Part shown: piece by piece, positions 46,011-58,200 of the stretch
Numbering within the stretch: the stretch's first letter is position 1
How the letters are laid out: every line of letters begins with the position of its first letter
Assembly (NCBI GenBank): GCA_009760855.2
Contig: WPIO01000034.1
Span: forward strand, 1,505,001 to 1,565,000
DNA from: Cristatella mucedo
Lineage: Eukaryota; Bryozoa; Phylactolaemata; Cristatellidae
Length of the DNA stretch: 60,000 bases
Direction of reading: 5' to 3'
The notes under the pieces: generated by a model
Seen by the model: the letters and a program-made list of their open reading frames with translations, nothing else
Told to the model about the DNA's origin: nothing
The model's database searches: none
Made by a program: the position numbers and the translations under genes

Positions 46011-46086
46011 GGGTTCGGAAGTGAAATCTGATTAGAGTTGGACCCCGTTGCTCAGTACTCGCATAGCGAACGCCGGGGTGCTAGCG
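46011..46086 (+). pseudogene. 5S rRNA-like relic (3' two-thirds)
   Basis: GGTTCGGAAGTGAAATCTGA, TTGGACCCCGTT..CAGTACTCGCAT and GCGAACGCCGGGGTGCT follow the order of 5S rRNA (CGGAAGTTAAGC, GGGCC..GTTAGTACTTGGATGG, GACCGCC..GGGTGCT). The 5' part is not recognisable. It could be a dead 5S copy or the head of a 5S-derived SINE. It sits 120 bp left of the fold-back-like element. Confidence 0.4.
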
Positions 46087-46208
46087 TTCCTATACACAGA
46101 AGCCAATCGCGAAAGGCCACGAAAAACCGACCATCCCGGCACTAAGTTATATAAAGTGCCTGAGTATGACCACTCCCACATAGAATGCTGTTCGCCGTAG
46201 GAGTCGAA

Positions 46209-46300
46209 GAATTATCAAAATGCACCGCCAACCACTCTAATTAGATTAACAACGACCTGACATAAGCTTTGCCGAGCTCAAATGTTGCTCTGATAGTGTA
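46209..46300 (+). repeat. Left terminal inverted repeat of the fold-back-like element
   Basis: The core TAACAACGACCTGACATAAG...TTTGCCGAGCTCAAATG pairs with the right end. The flank to the left shows no duplicate of the right flank. Confidence 0.7.
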
Positions 46301-46499
46301 GTACACGTTTGAATTGATCTGTCCAACAAATTTCATGTCGCTTCTCGAACGCCCATTCATGCAAATGAACTTTGACGCTGGACGTCTGTACCACAATCCA
46401 TTCTAGTTCTCGTCAAATCCGACACAAATCAGCTGCGAACAGCTCCAATAAGTTTAAACTAACAAACTACGTGACACGCACAATGTACCCAGAAAATTT

Positions 46500-48960
46500 C
46501 TCGCGACACTGCAATAAAATCGCAGTGATCCAGGCCAATACCACAATCCACCGAAATCCACCACAATCCGCTGCATTTCACCCCAAAACAAAAGAAATCC
46601 TGATCGAAAAGCTCCTTTTTAGTTGCATGTGACAACACACACGCCGACAATTGCATTATCACAAAATTTCACCTGCATTGGCACGGCGGTCCTCGTGCAA
46701 TGCACTGCAATCGACTGCAGTAGCCCGGGCCAATACCGAGATCCACTGCAACCCACCGAATCCACAGCACTAAAAATAGAAATACATTGCCCCCAGCACC
46801 AGTTTTATTCCATCTTGAAGTGTACCGTGCTGTTTTCTTAACCACGTACCAAGAAAAGAATTCTGCAACCTCGCACTGTGGCAATGGGCGGTAATCGCCT
46901 GAAATGACCTGGAAAATTACCACAATCCGCTCTATTCCACAGCAAATCGTCTTAAATCGCCATCGCAAAGCTCTAATCGACACTGCACAAAGGAATAGAC
47001 CCAGTTCAAAGTGCACCCACACAATTTCGCTCTATTATGCACACGTGTTCTCAAGAAATAAATTGCAATCGACTGTAACGACCCGATACCATACCACAAT
47101 CCACCTCACTCCACTGTAATCCACCTCACAGTGACCAGTAGGTACACTAGGAGCTCTAATTATAATTGCACGCTGCTCTGCTCTTCAGTTATTATGCACT
47201 CGCCTAGCTTCGCTGTAATTGCCTCGGCCATTATGCAGCAATGCACTGCAATCGACTGCCACTGCCCGGGTCAGTACGTAAATGTACCGCAACCCGCCGA
47301 AAAACGACAAGAATACGTACACTTTAAGCTCTAATAGTGATTGCACGTGGCTCTATCTTTTGGTTATTGTGTGATCCCACAGTTTCACTAGAATCGCCTC
47401 GATTATTCGGCAGAAATGCAGTGCAATGGCCCGGGCCAATAGCTCAATTTACATCAATCTGGGACAAAATGGCCTAAAATTGGTTTCGCAGTGCTTCAGT
47501 TTTTAATGCACGTTACACAGCACACTGGTTAAAGTCAACCACATCATTTTAAGCAATTTCGCTTGTACAATCTGGGGCAAAGCATGGCAATCTATGGCAA
47601 CGGCTCGACTCGAAGAAGCGATCCACTACAATCCGTGGCAAGTTGACACTAAATTGGCTGCATGATGTGCCGATTGTCATTGCATTTCACATTTATTTGT
47701 GCTATAAGTGAAATCGTAGGACTTTCAAGCTATTTTGTACGTTAATTGTCAACAATGCACGGCAATCGACAGAAATGGAAGGGACCCAGATCAAAATCCG
47801 TGGCAAATCAACGAGAATGGGTCGCACCAAGCTCCAAGTCTCATTGTACGTAACATTTCACTGCTCGAGCACATAATTTCAAACCTTTCAACCAGCTCTG
47901 ATTGTTCAATCTTGTTCAATGCATGGCAATGGACGGCAATGGCACGAGCAAATGCGGCAATCCATTATGGTCTATCGCAAATCACTTGAAAGTGACTGGG
48001 CCAAGATCAAATGTATGGTACCTCTCACAGCCCACTGCATTGAAAGTGCATTCAAATCCTTTCAACCGATCGGGCACGTACAATCGCGAGCAAGGAACGG
48101 CAATCGACAGCAATATCCTCGGCCGATACCCCAATTCCCGGCAACTTGAAAAGAAATTAGGAGCGTGGACGCCTCACTTGTCAGTACATATAACACTCTG
48201 CTGCATCCAAAGCAATATTGTAAATTTTTTAAGATGCTTTGTTCGTTAGCTGTCAGCAATGCACGGCAATCAACAGCAACGGTAAGGGCCGAGAGCGAAA
48301 TCCGTGGAAAACTGACAAGATTGGCTGCAATAAACTGCCACTCGATTCCACGTAACATGTACCTGTGTGTGCGAGCAAACTTTTCACCCATTGTGGGCGT
48401 TCAATTGACGGCAACGCACGGCAATCAACGGCAATGGCCCGGGTAAATACCTCAATCCATTTCGGACAGTTACAAAGTGACCGACAGCTGCTGAGAGAAG
48501 CTCTAATATTTCTTGCGTATTGTATTATACTGCATTAAAAATGCAGCCACATCCTTTAATACAATCGACAAAGGCACAATCGAGGGCAATCGATGACAAT
48601 GACCCGGTCTCTGCAGCAACCCGGTTCAAATTTGCTTGAAATAGGCTGCTGTTTGAATTTGGAATTGTTCTCATACAGCGTTTACTGTGGCTCCACATGC
48701 TGTCCTTTATCGCGTTCGATCTTGGGCGATCCGTGGCAATCAATGGCAGTTGCCCGAGACAATACAGGAATTTATGATTGCCTGCTACAATAACAAACAA
48801 AGCTGGTGTGAGAAGATCCCATTTTTTCTTGCGTAGCAGTGTGCTGTACTAAAAGTGCAACTGCATCGTATCAACCAACCTTGGACGTACATGCGAGGGT
48901 AATGCGAGGCAATCGACGGCAGCGGCCTGGGTAAATACGAAAATCTATCCATTTTAAGTG
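46500..48960 (+). repeat. Degenerate tandem array, about 15 units of 155-190 bp
   Basis: Each unit has a core resembling GCAATGCACGGCAATCGACG followed by GCAATGGCCCGGGTAAATAC and CGCAATCCA. Cores start near 46509, 46697, 46876, 47061, 47237, 47411, 47580, 47750, 47919, 48090, 48250, 48405, 48571, 48730 and 48896. Between cores, CAAAGCTCTAAT and ATTGCACG...GCTCT motifs recur. Copies are highly diverged from one another. Confidence 0.75.
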
Positions 48961-49604
48961 TACACACTCAACTCAAGTCGTGAGAACAGGGGTATGGGTC
49001 AAGCGATCTTACCAGGTGAGGAAGACCTAGTGGTTAGCTGAAAAAAATATGTCACCGGCACTCCAGTACTGTGATGAGCATTAGATTAACTGTGAGCGCT
49101 AAAAAATCAGCAGTAAAGCGAGCTACATTAATTAGTAAAGCTTCAGGCTTTCCCAGCTCTAGTGATGTTAAGGTTGATATGATAGACATTTATTTATCGT
49201 CCTCTACCTGAGGGCTGTGAAGAAAATTTCTAGGGGCTACGAACTTTCAGTTTGCAGGTCGTAAGTTTCCTGGGGTGTTAACTTTTGGTTTGCAGGCCAC
49301 TGCCAAGCCGTTAGGGGCCTAGTCAGACAAAGAAGCATTTTCCATTAAGCATACTACATCAGGTATAACATCGCACGTTAAAAAGTGTCATGTAATACCT
49401 ATGCGAACTAAAGCTTTGCACAGCCTAGGTGCAGTCGATTTGCTACAGATCGCAAAAGATTGGTGTATTGACATGGGCCTTCACCGTTAATTGCTTTACA
49501 GTGACAAGAGCTGGCATCACCAATAGAAATTCCTGGGTTCCCCGAGAATTGAGTATAGATGAACAAGAAATCTAAATGGAAGCGCCACCCACTACCGTCT
49601 TTTC
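48961..49604. other. Spacer between the inverted arms
   Basis: About 640 bp without a unit core. It contains a partial direct repeat around 49230-49310 (CTTTCAGTTTGCAGGTC / CTTTTGGTTTGCAGGCC). No coding frame is recognised. Confidence 0.5.
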
Positions 49605-49856
49605 TATTTTTAATGGACCGTTATAGATTTACGTATTTTCCCAGGTCGTTGCCGTCGATTACCGCACATTGCCCTCACATGTACGTTCAAGATTGGTTGA
49701 TACGATGCAGTTGCTCTTTAAATGCTACACACTGTTACGCAAGAAAAATTGTATCTTCTCCCACCATTTTTGTTTGTAATTGTAACAGACAATCACAGAA
49801 TGTTGTATTGTCTCAGGCAATTGCCGTTGATTACCACGAATTGCCCAATACAATGA

Positions 49857-49947
49857 AGCAAAATTTGAGCTCGGCAAAGCTAATGTCTGGTCGTTGTTAG
49901 CCTAAGTAGAGTGGATTGTGGTAGATTTCGGTGGATTTCGGTAATTC
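49857..49947 (-). repeat. Right terminal inverted repeat of the fold-back-like element
   Basis: The reverse complement of the left end, with an extra ~15 bp (GATTGTGGTAGATTTCGG) that resembles the ACCACAATCC...AAATCC motif of the internal units. Confidence 0.7.
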
Positions 49948-49965
49948 ACCGAACCCCCAAATGGC

Positions 49966-50079
49966 TGGGGTCATGGCTTCGAATTCTGCCGTGGGAAATC
50001 CTTTATTGCTACAGCAAAATGGTTGTGATAGCCGGCTCTTCTGTCTCTTTACAAAGGAAGCTGCTAAATCAGCTAATAG
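49966..50079 (+). mobile_element. SINE fragment beside the fold-back-like element
   Basis: GTCATGGCTTCGAATTCTGC, GGTTGTGATAGCCGGCTCTT and GAAGCTGCTAAATCAGCTAA. It starts at the B box, about 20 bp outside the element's right end. Confidence 0.7.
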
Positions 50080-50459
50080 TTTTTGTTTGCATGTTCCCCC
50101 TAAGCTGGAGCCTTCGGCGAGCTGAAATTTGCCTCGCCCTGGTGAGTCCCCGTCTCACCCTCCCATTTTCTTCTTGCGCTTTCATTATTCGTTTCGCGAA
50201 TCTCCGTAGGCCTGGTATACCACATAGGGGTCCCAATCAGTATTGTTTATGTAATTTGATGAAGTCGACTTGTACGATTCCGTTATAATGAGAGGAATCA
50301 AACGGTCACTAGTCTAATGTTAGCCCGGCGACAGTCTTGGAGAGGCATACCTTGGTTAGGGGGTCGTGCGGGAATTAACCTATTCTATAGACCCTGGGTT
50401 ACATGCATTTGCAGAAGTCAAAATTACGATACAGCCAGGACGTCCTTTCGATAGAAACA

Positions 50460-50496
50460 CAGAGAGATAGAGACGCCCACACACACATATACAAAA

Positions 50497-50552
<56 letters not shown>

Positions 50553-50745
50553 CAAGAGGCGCACATACCTACACACAGAAATAGAGCGAGAGAGTGAGAT
50601 AGTGCACAAAGGAAAAAGAGAGAGATGGAGGGAGAAACAGAGATAGAGAGAGAGTGAATTAAGAGTGAGTGAGAGAGAGATGTAGAGAGAAATTTAGAGA
50701 TAGATGTAGAGAGAGAGAGAGAGAGCGCGAGAGAGATGGAGATAT

Positions 50746-50806
<61 letters not shown>
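50460..50806 (+). repeat. CA/TA microsatellite and a long GA-rich tract
   Basis: (CA)n(TA)n at about 50497-50552, then GA-rich DNA with GATAGAGAGA and GATGTAGAGAGA variants, ending in a pure (GA)n run at 50751-50805. Confidence 0.95.
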
Positions 50807-50807
<1 letters not shown>

Positions 50808-51149
50808 GTTGAGCCATAAAAGACCAGAATGCTGCAACGAAGAGAATGGCCGAGAGCGAATGCTTAGGCCGAACCAGAGCTGTTGCCGCCACTGTCAAAG
50901 CCCCTTAGCTAATGAATCGACTCGCTAAGGTGACTCTGGGAGCCATCGCTGCATGATCCTTGAAGCTCTCTGTAAAAAAAAGCGCTTTCTTGGTTGTGGC
51001 ATGCAGTAGAGGCGAATGGGAAGACGGAGAGAGAAGCTTTTGAAGCGGCCGATCTCTCGGGTTGATTTACTTTGACCTCGCCGTTTCGCAAAATAAAAAA
51101 CAGGCCAAGACTTTGGGTGAACCGCTTTCGCTCCGACAGTCCACGCGAC

Positions 51150-51294
51150 TCAGGGAGCACCGACGGAGAAGGAGAAGCTGCTCTCGCTGTCAGCTGACGT
51201 TGGCCACATCGCTTTTGCACGAGATTTTAATAGAGCGTTCGCCAGATCTTTGCCCAAAGTTCCGAAGTTGTGAGGCATCTCAGGATTGCGGCGG
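51150..51294 (-). CDS. Candidate terminal coding exon, unknown product
   Basis: Minus-strand sequence after a possible acceptor (CTCACCTGACAG|C) is open for 47 codons to a TGA. It has coding-like composition, including NPEMPHNFGTLGKDLANALL, and a Ser/Phe-rich end (SSFSFSVGAP). No family is recognised. It lies 750 bp downstream of the SPATA4-like stop on the same strand, and its phase would be compatible with a weak donor (AA|GTTGTT) inside exon 5. It could therefore be an alternative 3' exon of that gene, a separate gene or chance. The same bases on the plus strand form a textbook donor (CAG|GTGAGC at 51299-51304), so the strand is not settled. Confidence 0.25.
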
Positions 51295-51811
51295 CTGTCA
51301 GGTGAGCTGTCGGGGGAGCTGTGGGCTCTCGTTAGCAAGTGGCATCCGGGGCATGCTCACACCGTGCGCTCGGCCCGAGGCAGCTTTCACGAGGCGGCGA
51401 CACCGCCCCCTGGCGGTGCCTGGGCGGCTGGGCGAGTTTTCATTTGCTTCACGCTCTTCTCCTGAAACTTGACCGCCGCTATGTCCTGCTGGCGTTCCTC
51501 TGCGTCTCCTTTATACGTCTTGTCGTCTGCAAGTTTAAAAAAAAGTAAAGAAACGTTACGGAGACCCAAAACGAACTGCGGCGAAATGCTAGCCACAATA
51601 CCCTGTATACGGGACGGGAAGTGGATGGGCCAAATCAATCCCCAGCTGGCCGCAAGAAGGCGTAGAAGTTACAGAAAGCAAGCCTATGCACAAAATATGT
51701 CAAGGGAAAAACGCAGAACCTATTTAAAGACTGCAAACGACAACTTTTTTTCAGCTTTCGCTGCCAAAGATCAAGAGAACTAGGTGACTGTTGAAATGCT
51801 TTAATCGATGC

Positions 51812-51962
51812 CCACGGGTCATTGCCCGGGGTTCAGTTGCTCTTTCACAACGACCCGGGTTGTGGGTTCGAGCACTACAGCAGGCGATTCTTTGTAGCCC
51901 ACTGAAAGTGGCAGTGATAGCCACTAGGGCTCTTCAACCGTTACATACACGAGGCAGCTTTT
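51812..51962 (+). mobile_element. Diverged SINE
   Basis: CGACCCGGGTTGTGGGTTCG, AGCACTACAGCAGGCGATTC and GTGATAGCCACTAGGGCTCT keep the family order. The A-box half is degraded. Confidence 0.7.
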
Positions 51963-52045
51963 ACTTTACTTTGACTTCAGGATGCAGACACGGGGGGGGG
52001 GTAGAGGAGGGGGGTTAGATGAGGGTGGGTTTGAGGAGAGGGGGC

Positions 52046-52267
52046 TTAGAGGAGCCGGCTGCCCCTGGCGATCAACAACAACAACTTGCCATAGTCGGCT
52101 TGCTTGGCGCCATCCCTGCTAATCGCGTCTCCGCTTGATGGCACGATCCTCGGCGGTGGACGTCGCAGACTGCGTTCGCCCAGTGACGGCTTAATGTTGA
52201 ACCTCTTTGGATCCACTTCTCTCTCCGCTCTCCTCTGGTTCACGTGCCTCATTACTATCACTTCGAC
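52046..52267 (-). CDS. SPATA4: SPATA4-like exon 5 (terminal)
   Basis: The terminal exon is 222 nt (73 codons plus TAA), with a strong acceptor TCCTTCCTTTCCACAG|G. It encodes [17 protein letters not shown], the equivalent of the PEWFDVKPTVGE segment of SPATA4. It ends in a low-complexity tail, [14 protein letters not shown] possible ATTAAA signal lies about 240 bp downstream (51800-51805, minus). The tail may not be conserved; an alternative 3' exon is considered under 51150-51294. Confidence 0.8.
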   Translation of the reverse strand, partial: VEVIVMRHVNQRRAEREVDPKRFNIKPSLGERSLRRPPPRIVPSSGDAISRDGAKQADYGKLLLLIARGSRLL

Positions 52268-55200
52268 CTGTGGAAAGGAAGGACAAGGCTCAGTCAGCAC
52301 GAGAGAACTCCAGCTAGAGCTCACTAGCCAGCAATTCTTGAACTTCAGAAAGTTCATCATCAGAGTTTAAAATCACGTCCAAGCCGTCTGGCAGCGGCAC
52401 CGGCCACTGGGGGGGGGGGGCAGTAGCAGCAGCAAGGGTGGCAGCGGCGGCACGGGCGGTGGCGGCAGTGAAAAAGAAGGCTTACATTGGTCTGTATCGT
52501 CGTAAGGTTCTTATTAGCATCGATCTCAGTTGCTTTAAGGTTATTCTTGATCGAAGTCGACGCTGTAGATCTGGCGTGGAACGGCAGCTTCTCTTGGTAT
52601 GCCAGATCGGTGAAGTCCACTTGGTGCCCATCCTTCCTTTTCAGTCTGCAGCGGAGCGCTCGCCGGTCAGTTCGACGACCCCTGCTTGCAGTGAGCGTGA
52701 ACTTGTCAAAACACTCAAAGCTGCTTCCGGTATCCGGTGCTGCTACCTGCTGGCACTTACTGACGATTTGTGAGCAGCGTGTACAGGGTCTCAATCAGCG
52801 CCGCCGCAGCGCCTTCCTTGCAGTGAATTGTTCCATCGACATAGTCCTCTGGCACTTCCAGATGGTGACGTTTCACGAGCTTAAAGAGGGCAGACAGTGA
52901 ACAGGTGCTTGGCATCCGCCATCAGCAGCAGCGGCGGCCGCGGCGGCGGCTGATGCGCCCCAACCCATCAAAGTAGAAATCAAGCGAAATGAAGCAGCTC
53001 GAAGCCCAAAAGCCCCGACAGCGACGGCGTGACCCTCGAATTAACTTTGGGTTGCAGCGCTCTGTCCGACCGGCGCCGAGTTGCAGCCGTTTCGTGCTTC
53101 TGCATAATCCGTCCACCACGCGTGCGGCTAAATTCGTCGCGAGCGCGCCTGCCGAAATTAATAGTAATTGGTCGAGTAAATAATTCAAATATAAGCGAGC
53201 CCGATGCGAGAGGCAGTTGAGACCAAGCGTCGGATCAACATGCTTACATGTTTTACTTTCCGACAGGTTGGTACACTAATGCACGAACGATTGACGCTAG
53301 GTTTTGTCCTCATTACCGAAAGGGAGAGCGCTGTTCGAGTTTACTCGAAAGGAGCGGCACCCTGTTTTCTGTGACTGGCAGCTTCACCACCGATAACTCG
53401 GCCAGCGCCTCGGCTCGGCCAGGGGAGACAACCGAGTGCTGGTGCAGCACGGATCGTGCTGCAATTATCAAGCACGAGACCAGCCCGACCCAAACTGCGG
53501 AATCAAATACACGAAACAATAAATGCACGCACGTACGCAAGCGCACGTACACGCGTGCACCTAGCCAGGGTTCTCCCTAGGGGCACAGAGGAGTGAGAAA
53601 CCAATTAATAATTTTTTTCGAAGTCTCGTAAGAGCAGATCTTCGGTCCTTAGAAAGATGTGTTATTCTAGCTATTTTAAATTTAATTTTATTTATTAGCT
53701 TAAATCTTATTAAAAAAAATTGTGGAGAGCCTTTCGAGGCTAAGAAATCCACTACTAAGAAATCCACTACTAAGAAATCCACACCCTTATTTGAAGAGGC
53801 TGACGTCATATTGAGAGACAGCCTGAAGCAGTCCGCTGGATCGAAGACGTGCAGCGAAGAGAAAATGCTCTTAAGCTAAACAGTTTGTGTTGTTGTCCAT
53901 TTGTAGCCACGCATAGCTACTATAAAAACTTAGCGGGATGATAGATTAATGCAGAATCCATAAAATGCTGACGTCGACCACCAACCATCTTCTTAACTCC
54001 TCTAACAAACATCGGCACCCTAACTTGCGATCTTTGAGGCAATCTAGCTGATCTATTTTTTTTATCCAGTACTGTAATGTGATCCAGCTTCTTTATCAGC
54101 GAGACAAGACAAGACTAAGATTAAGACAGATTAAGACACACAAGATTAGACAGTCTGTCACTGAGGCAGCATCCCCTCTACACTATCCCCTCCATTCCTC
54201 AGCTTCACCTCCATGACCTACACCTTCTAGCCAGCCCATAGTGTCTGCATCTCGAAGTTTATCACCAAGTCTAAGAACACTACTAGCCCTTTAGACCTCA
54301 TAACTACCGTCCTCCTTCTGGAAGGCGTAGATTTTCTACTGCTTTGGATAATTAATAAAATAACTCCATAAAAATACGTCCTTAGCCTCAGTTCATGTCC
54401 CTACATCAATCAAAAAGGCAGTTCTTAGCCTATTCACTACAAAGGCAATATTGGACTACTTAGTGAACTTAGGAAACTATAGTAAGCAGTCTACCGATTG
54501 CAATTTGTATCAAAGGTAATAAAGAGTATAGTGACAGACCAAGTACGCAGGTATAGTACACTTCAAACCTAGCAATAATGTTCCGGTAAGGTTTTTAAGT
54601 TACTAGCAGCAGAGTCAGCACTGCTTCGAGTGTGTAATGGCCTTCCCACGAATGATGAATTAGATAGATTTTCTATGCTATTCCTGCCGGATCTCTTGCC
54701 AGCGTTTGATACCATTAATCTCCGAGTCATTCTCGAGCACCAATCATCACGCCTGGGATGACTTACTGCCATGGTTTAGGTCATGTCTCGGTGAGACATT
54801 TCAGATAATTGATCTCTACGGGCAGCTGGCATTCGACAAGCCCTAAAGGTACGGGGTAACCCCGTGGATCTGTGCTAGACCCACTTCTTTGAGCGATTTG
54901 CACCATCACCCTCGCTGGTACGATCGCCGAGCACAATCTAGACTTCAATCTTTTCATACAGGCAGTTGTTAACTTGCTTTGATTGCCCTACCCTCTAGCA
55001 CGTCGAGCTCTCCAAACTCCCTTGCAGCATGTATTGCTGCAATTCCGCACATATACATCGGCAGTATTTCAAAAATAAAAGGATGAAAAAGCTGAGTGAG
55101 TCCTCTCGTGATCTACTTCTAGACTTACGTAGCTCACTTCTCGCAGGTCTTCCTGCCTGCGCGATAAGGCGCGTACATCTGGAACAAAACAAAACAACTA

Positions 55201-58200
55201 GGTTTGCCGTTCGTAAACGTCTCAACTGCCACATTGCACCAATTCTCACCGGCCTCAGCCGACTCCCCATCAAGCAGCATATCGGGCTCAAAGTTGTGTC
55301 ACTCTTAATTAGGTCCCTCCGTTCTTTGGCTCCTTATGATCTATTTAAAATAATTCTAACCTAACTCGTGCAAACTTGTTTAACAAATATCAAATTCTTT
55401 AATGGTCGGGCCTTCAGTTCGTGCGTTCACAAATCCTAGAGCTCACTCCCTGCTGACGTCAAGACATCCCCTGACTGGAAAACACTTAAAAATAAGCTAG
55501 AAATCCACCAGCTCTTCGCAGCATTTTCTTCGTCCTCGCGAATCGACACTTGTATTTTTGTATTTTTATTAATATTAATATTAATATTAATATAAATATT
55601 TTTGTATTTTACATATTTTTGCAGTCATGTGCATGCTTCACAAGCCAATTGACAGACAATTCACTAGCCAATAGCCAATTAACACGCTTTCTTTTCAGAA
55701 TATCTCAAGTGCATAGAAGGAGAATCGGTTCTCTCGGGCAGCTGTCTGACTGTCATTATTATAGTTAGCATATCCAACGTACTTAGGTCAGTGAAGGTAC
55801 ACACTGATGAAGCACATTGTCTACTTGTGACATGAATAATTCACTTGAAACGTAATATTCGACTAGCTAGCTGCATGTATATATATATATACCACTTCAC
55901 TATACAGTCCAGTCTTCCAGCTATATAAGATTGCTAAAATTCGGACTTATATAGACATGGATACCGTATCTAAATTGGTCCATGAATTTGTGATATCCCG
56001 TCTTAACTTATATAGCTCACTGCTTGCTGGTCTACCGGCCTGTGCCCTCTGGCGCTAAACGCTGGTGCAAAACTCTCCAGCTAGGTTTGTCTGTCGTGAG
56101 CGTCGCAGCTCCCACGTCATGCAACCTCAAGCCAACATGCACTGGCTTCCAGTCAAGCAACGCATCGAATTCAAGGTTGTGTCACTCACTTTTAGGTCGC
56201 TTTGTTAGTTAGCTCTACCTATCAGATCTACTGCCCCACCAGGCTAAGCATCGTACCGATCGCTTTTCTGAATCAAACCGTTTACCCATACCTCGTACAA
56301 ATCTTAAATCCTTTAGAGATCATGCCTTCAGTTCGTATGCTCCCAACGCCTGGAACTCACTCCTGACCTGCGTCACGGCATCGCCTGACCTGACCACATT
56401 AAGAAAGAAACTAAAAACGCATCTATATACTACAGCATTTAGTGGTCCCTGTGATTCGTCCTTCATGTGCTTATGCCTGCTGACACTGTGCATGCTGCCA
56501 CTAACCAAACTTGCATGCTGACCCTGCGCTCCACACTCGTAACCATGCTATTCTCGTTGTTTATTGAGCAAGCTACCACTAACCATTCGATCGTGCTCCC
56601 TTTGCAGCAAACGTAAGTGCCTAGAAAGAGATTGAGTTCTCTTAGGGCGCTATGTCAAGTGCGTTAGTATTATTATTATCATTTCAAAGTGCTCCTATAT
56701 TCTGACTTATTTTGCAGTGTGTTGTTCGTAAGCCCCCAACGGAGCTGGAGCCAGCAGCAAGCTGAGGATTTCGCAGCTTGGGAGTCTAGGTTGCTCGCAC
56801 AGCAACACATATCTAAGGCGAAACGGTTGGTACTCGTGGGATAACAGCCACCGCTTTCAAGATTGCTCCGGTCCAAGGAAGTCTCTTTCGCTTTCCGAAA
56901 TGTTTGTATCTATGATCCCTTTTCTCATGTGTTTTGCTGCACTCTCGGTCCCCGGTAGAGCTGTTTAGTTCCGCTGTGTTCCATTGGCTTATGCGATGAG
57001 CCGTGATGGCACACTAGGTAAGGCGGTTGCTTTCACGACCTCGGCCCCGAGGTCGTGGGTTCGATTCCTGTGGTGGGCGATTCTTTATCGCCACTGCAAG
57101 CGGTGGTGATAGCCGTAAAGGCTCTTCTGTCGCTATACAAAAAGAGGATGTTTAATCAGCTAGGATTTATTTATTTTATTATATTATTAAGTACATCTGG
57201 AGTGACGTGCAACAGCCGTATAATAAATGACGAGATACTGTGACTCAGTAAAGCAAGCCCACAGGCAGTGAGCTCTAGCGTATAAATATATAGAGGAGTG
57301 CAAAGGTAGACATCTAGTGCATAATTTGACATGTTCCATACTATTGAAATGGCTATGTATTTAATATGCTTGAAAATAAAACGAATTTCAGATCAATGGT
57401 CCTTCACAGATAAATATCTGATCTCTGTTGTGATGAAATTAAATTTAATTAAAAAGCTTGAAATGCAACTCAGTTATGAATACATACTTGTAGCAAAGTC
57501 ACGGGATTTAATTTATAAGGCTCTGAAAACCGCAAACGGCTATAGCAGTGTAAACAGTCCCAAGTTGATGGCACAGCCTCTCACAGACTTGGGATATTTT
57601 ACGCAAGCGGGGCTGGCCCCGAAATTAATGAGAAAAAATACTGCACAAAGTCACAGTGTTTATTCAACGCAAACTTAGTGGTTGCTCTTCGAGAGGAGTT
57701 GAGACTCAATTTGATCGATGATGATGGTCGAAGAGCGCAGGGACGCTGATCGCTGATCCGTTGTGAGGGCGGCAAATGCCCCGCAGCCCCGCTACTGCCA
57801 ACAATTATGTTCTGAATTCGTTCAAGGTAAACCGGAGGCGAGCAGGCAGTGCCGCAATCTACCGACGGTCAGGTTGTACGAGCGTCGCATGTGTCCTTTA
57901 AGCTGCCGCGAGATCACGGTCATTACACAAGACGACAGTCAGAGAACAGGTTCTGAAACATTTTTACTTCTGGGTCATAATCAGTCATTAGTCGGTCATA
58001 ATCGGCTCTAGATCAGGGTTCTGTTTGCAGACTTTACACACGATTAATTTCTTCTTAGCATTGGGATAAGTGAGTTTCGTAACAAGATGCTCATATTGGC
58101 AACGTAATCTAGACCTAAGTTGTAGCTTATGTACAATACTGTGCCGTGATAAAAGACAAGAGCTGGGCATAATTGGACTGTTTATGGGCGATTAAGTGAG

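Larger units (their letters stand above)
46209..49947. mobile_element. Fold-back-like element: inverted ends with long subterminal repeat arms, non-coding
   Basis: The two ends are inverted copies: 46247-46289 matches the reverse complement of 49857-49899 at 40 of 43 positions, and similarity extends out to GAATTATC at 46209 and its partner at 49947. An inner pair of arms (about 48780-48960 and 49605-49790) is also inverted, with a perfect 22 bp match (48857-48878 with 49693-49714). Between them lie about 15 degenerate tandem units on the left and two on the right. No protein frame is convincing. The organisation recalls fold-back elements (Drosophila FB, sea urchin TU), whose long inverted ends are built of repeats. 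No target-site duplication was found, so the ends are approximate. Confidence 0.65.

Noticed and set aside
52922-53220. Frames on both strands with coding-like composition (for example [20 protein letters not shown], plus strand)
   Set aside because: There is no matching splice site, and the opposite strand is equally open; probably GC-driven.
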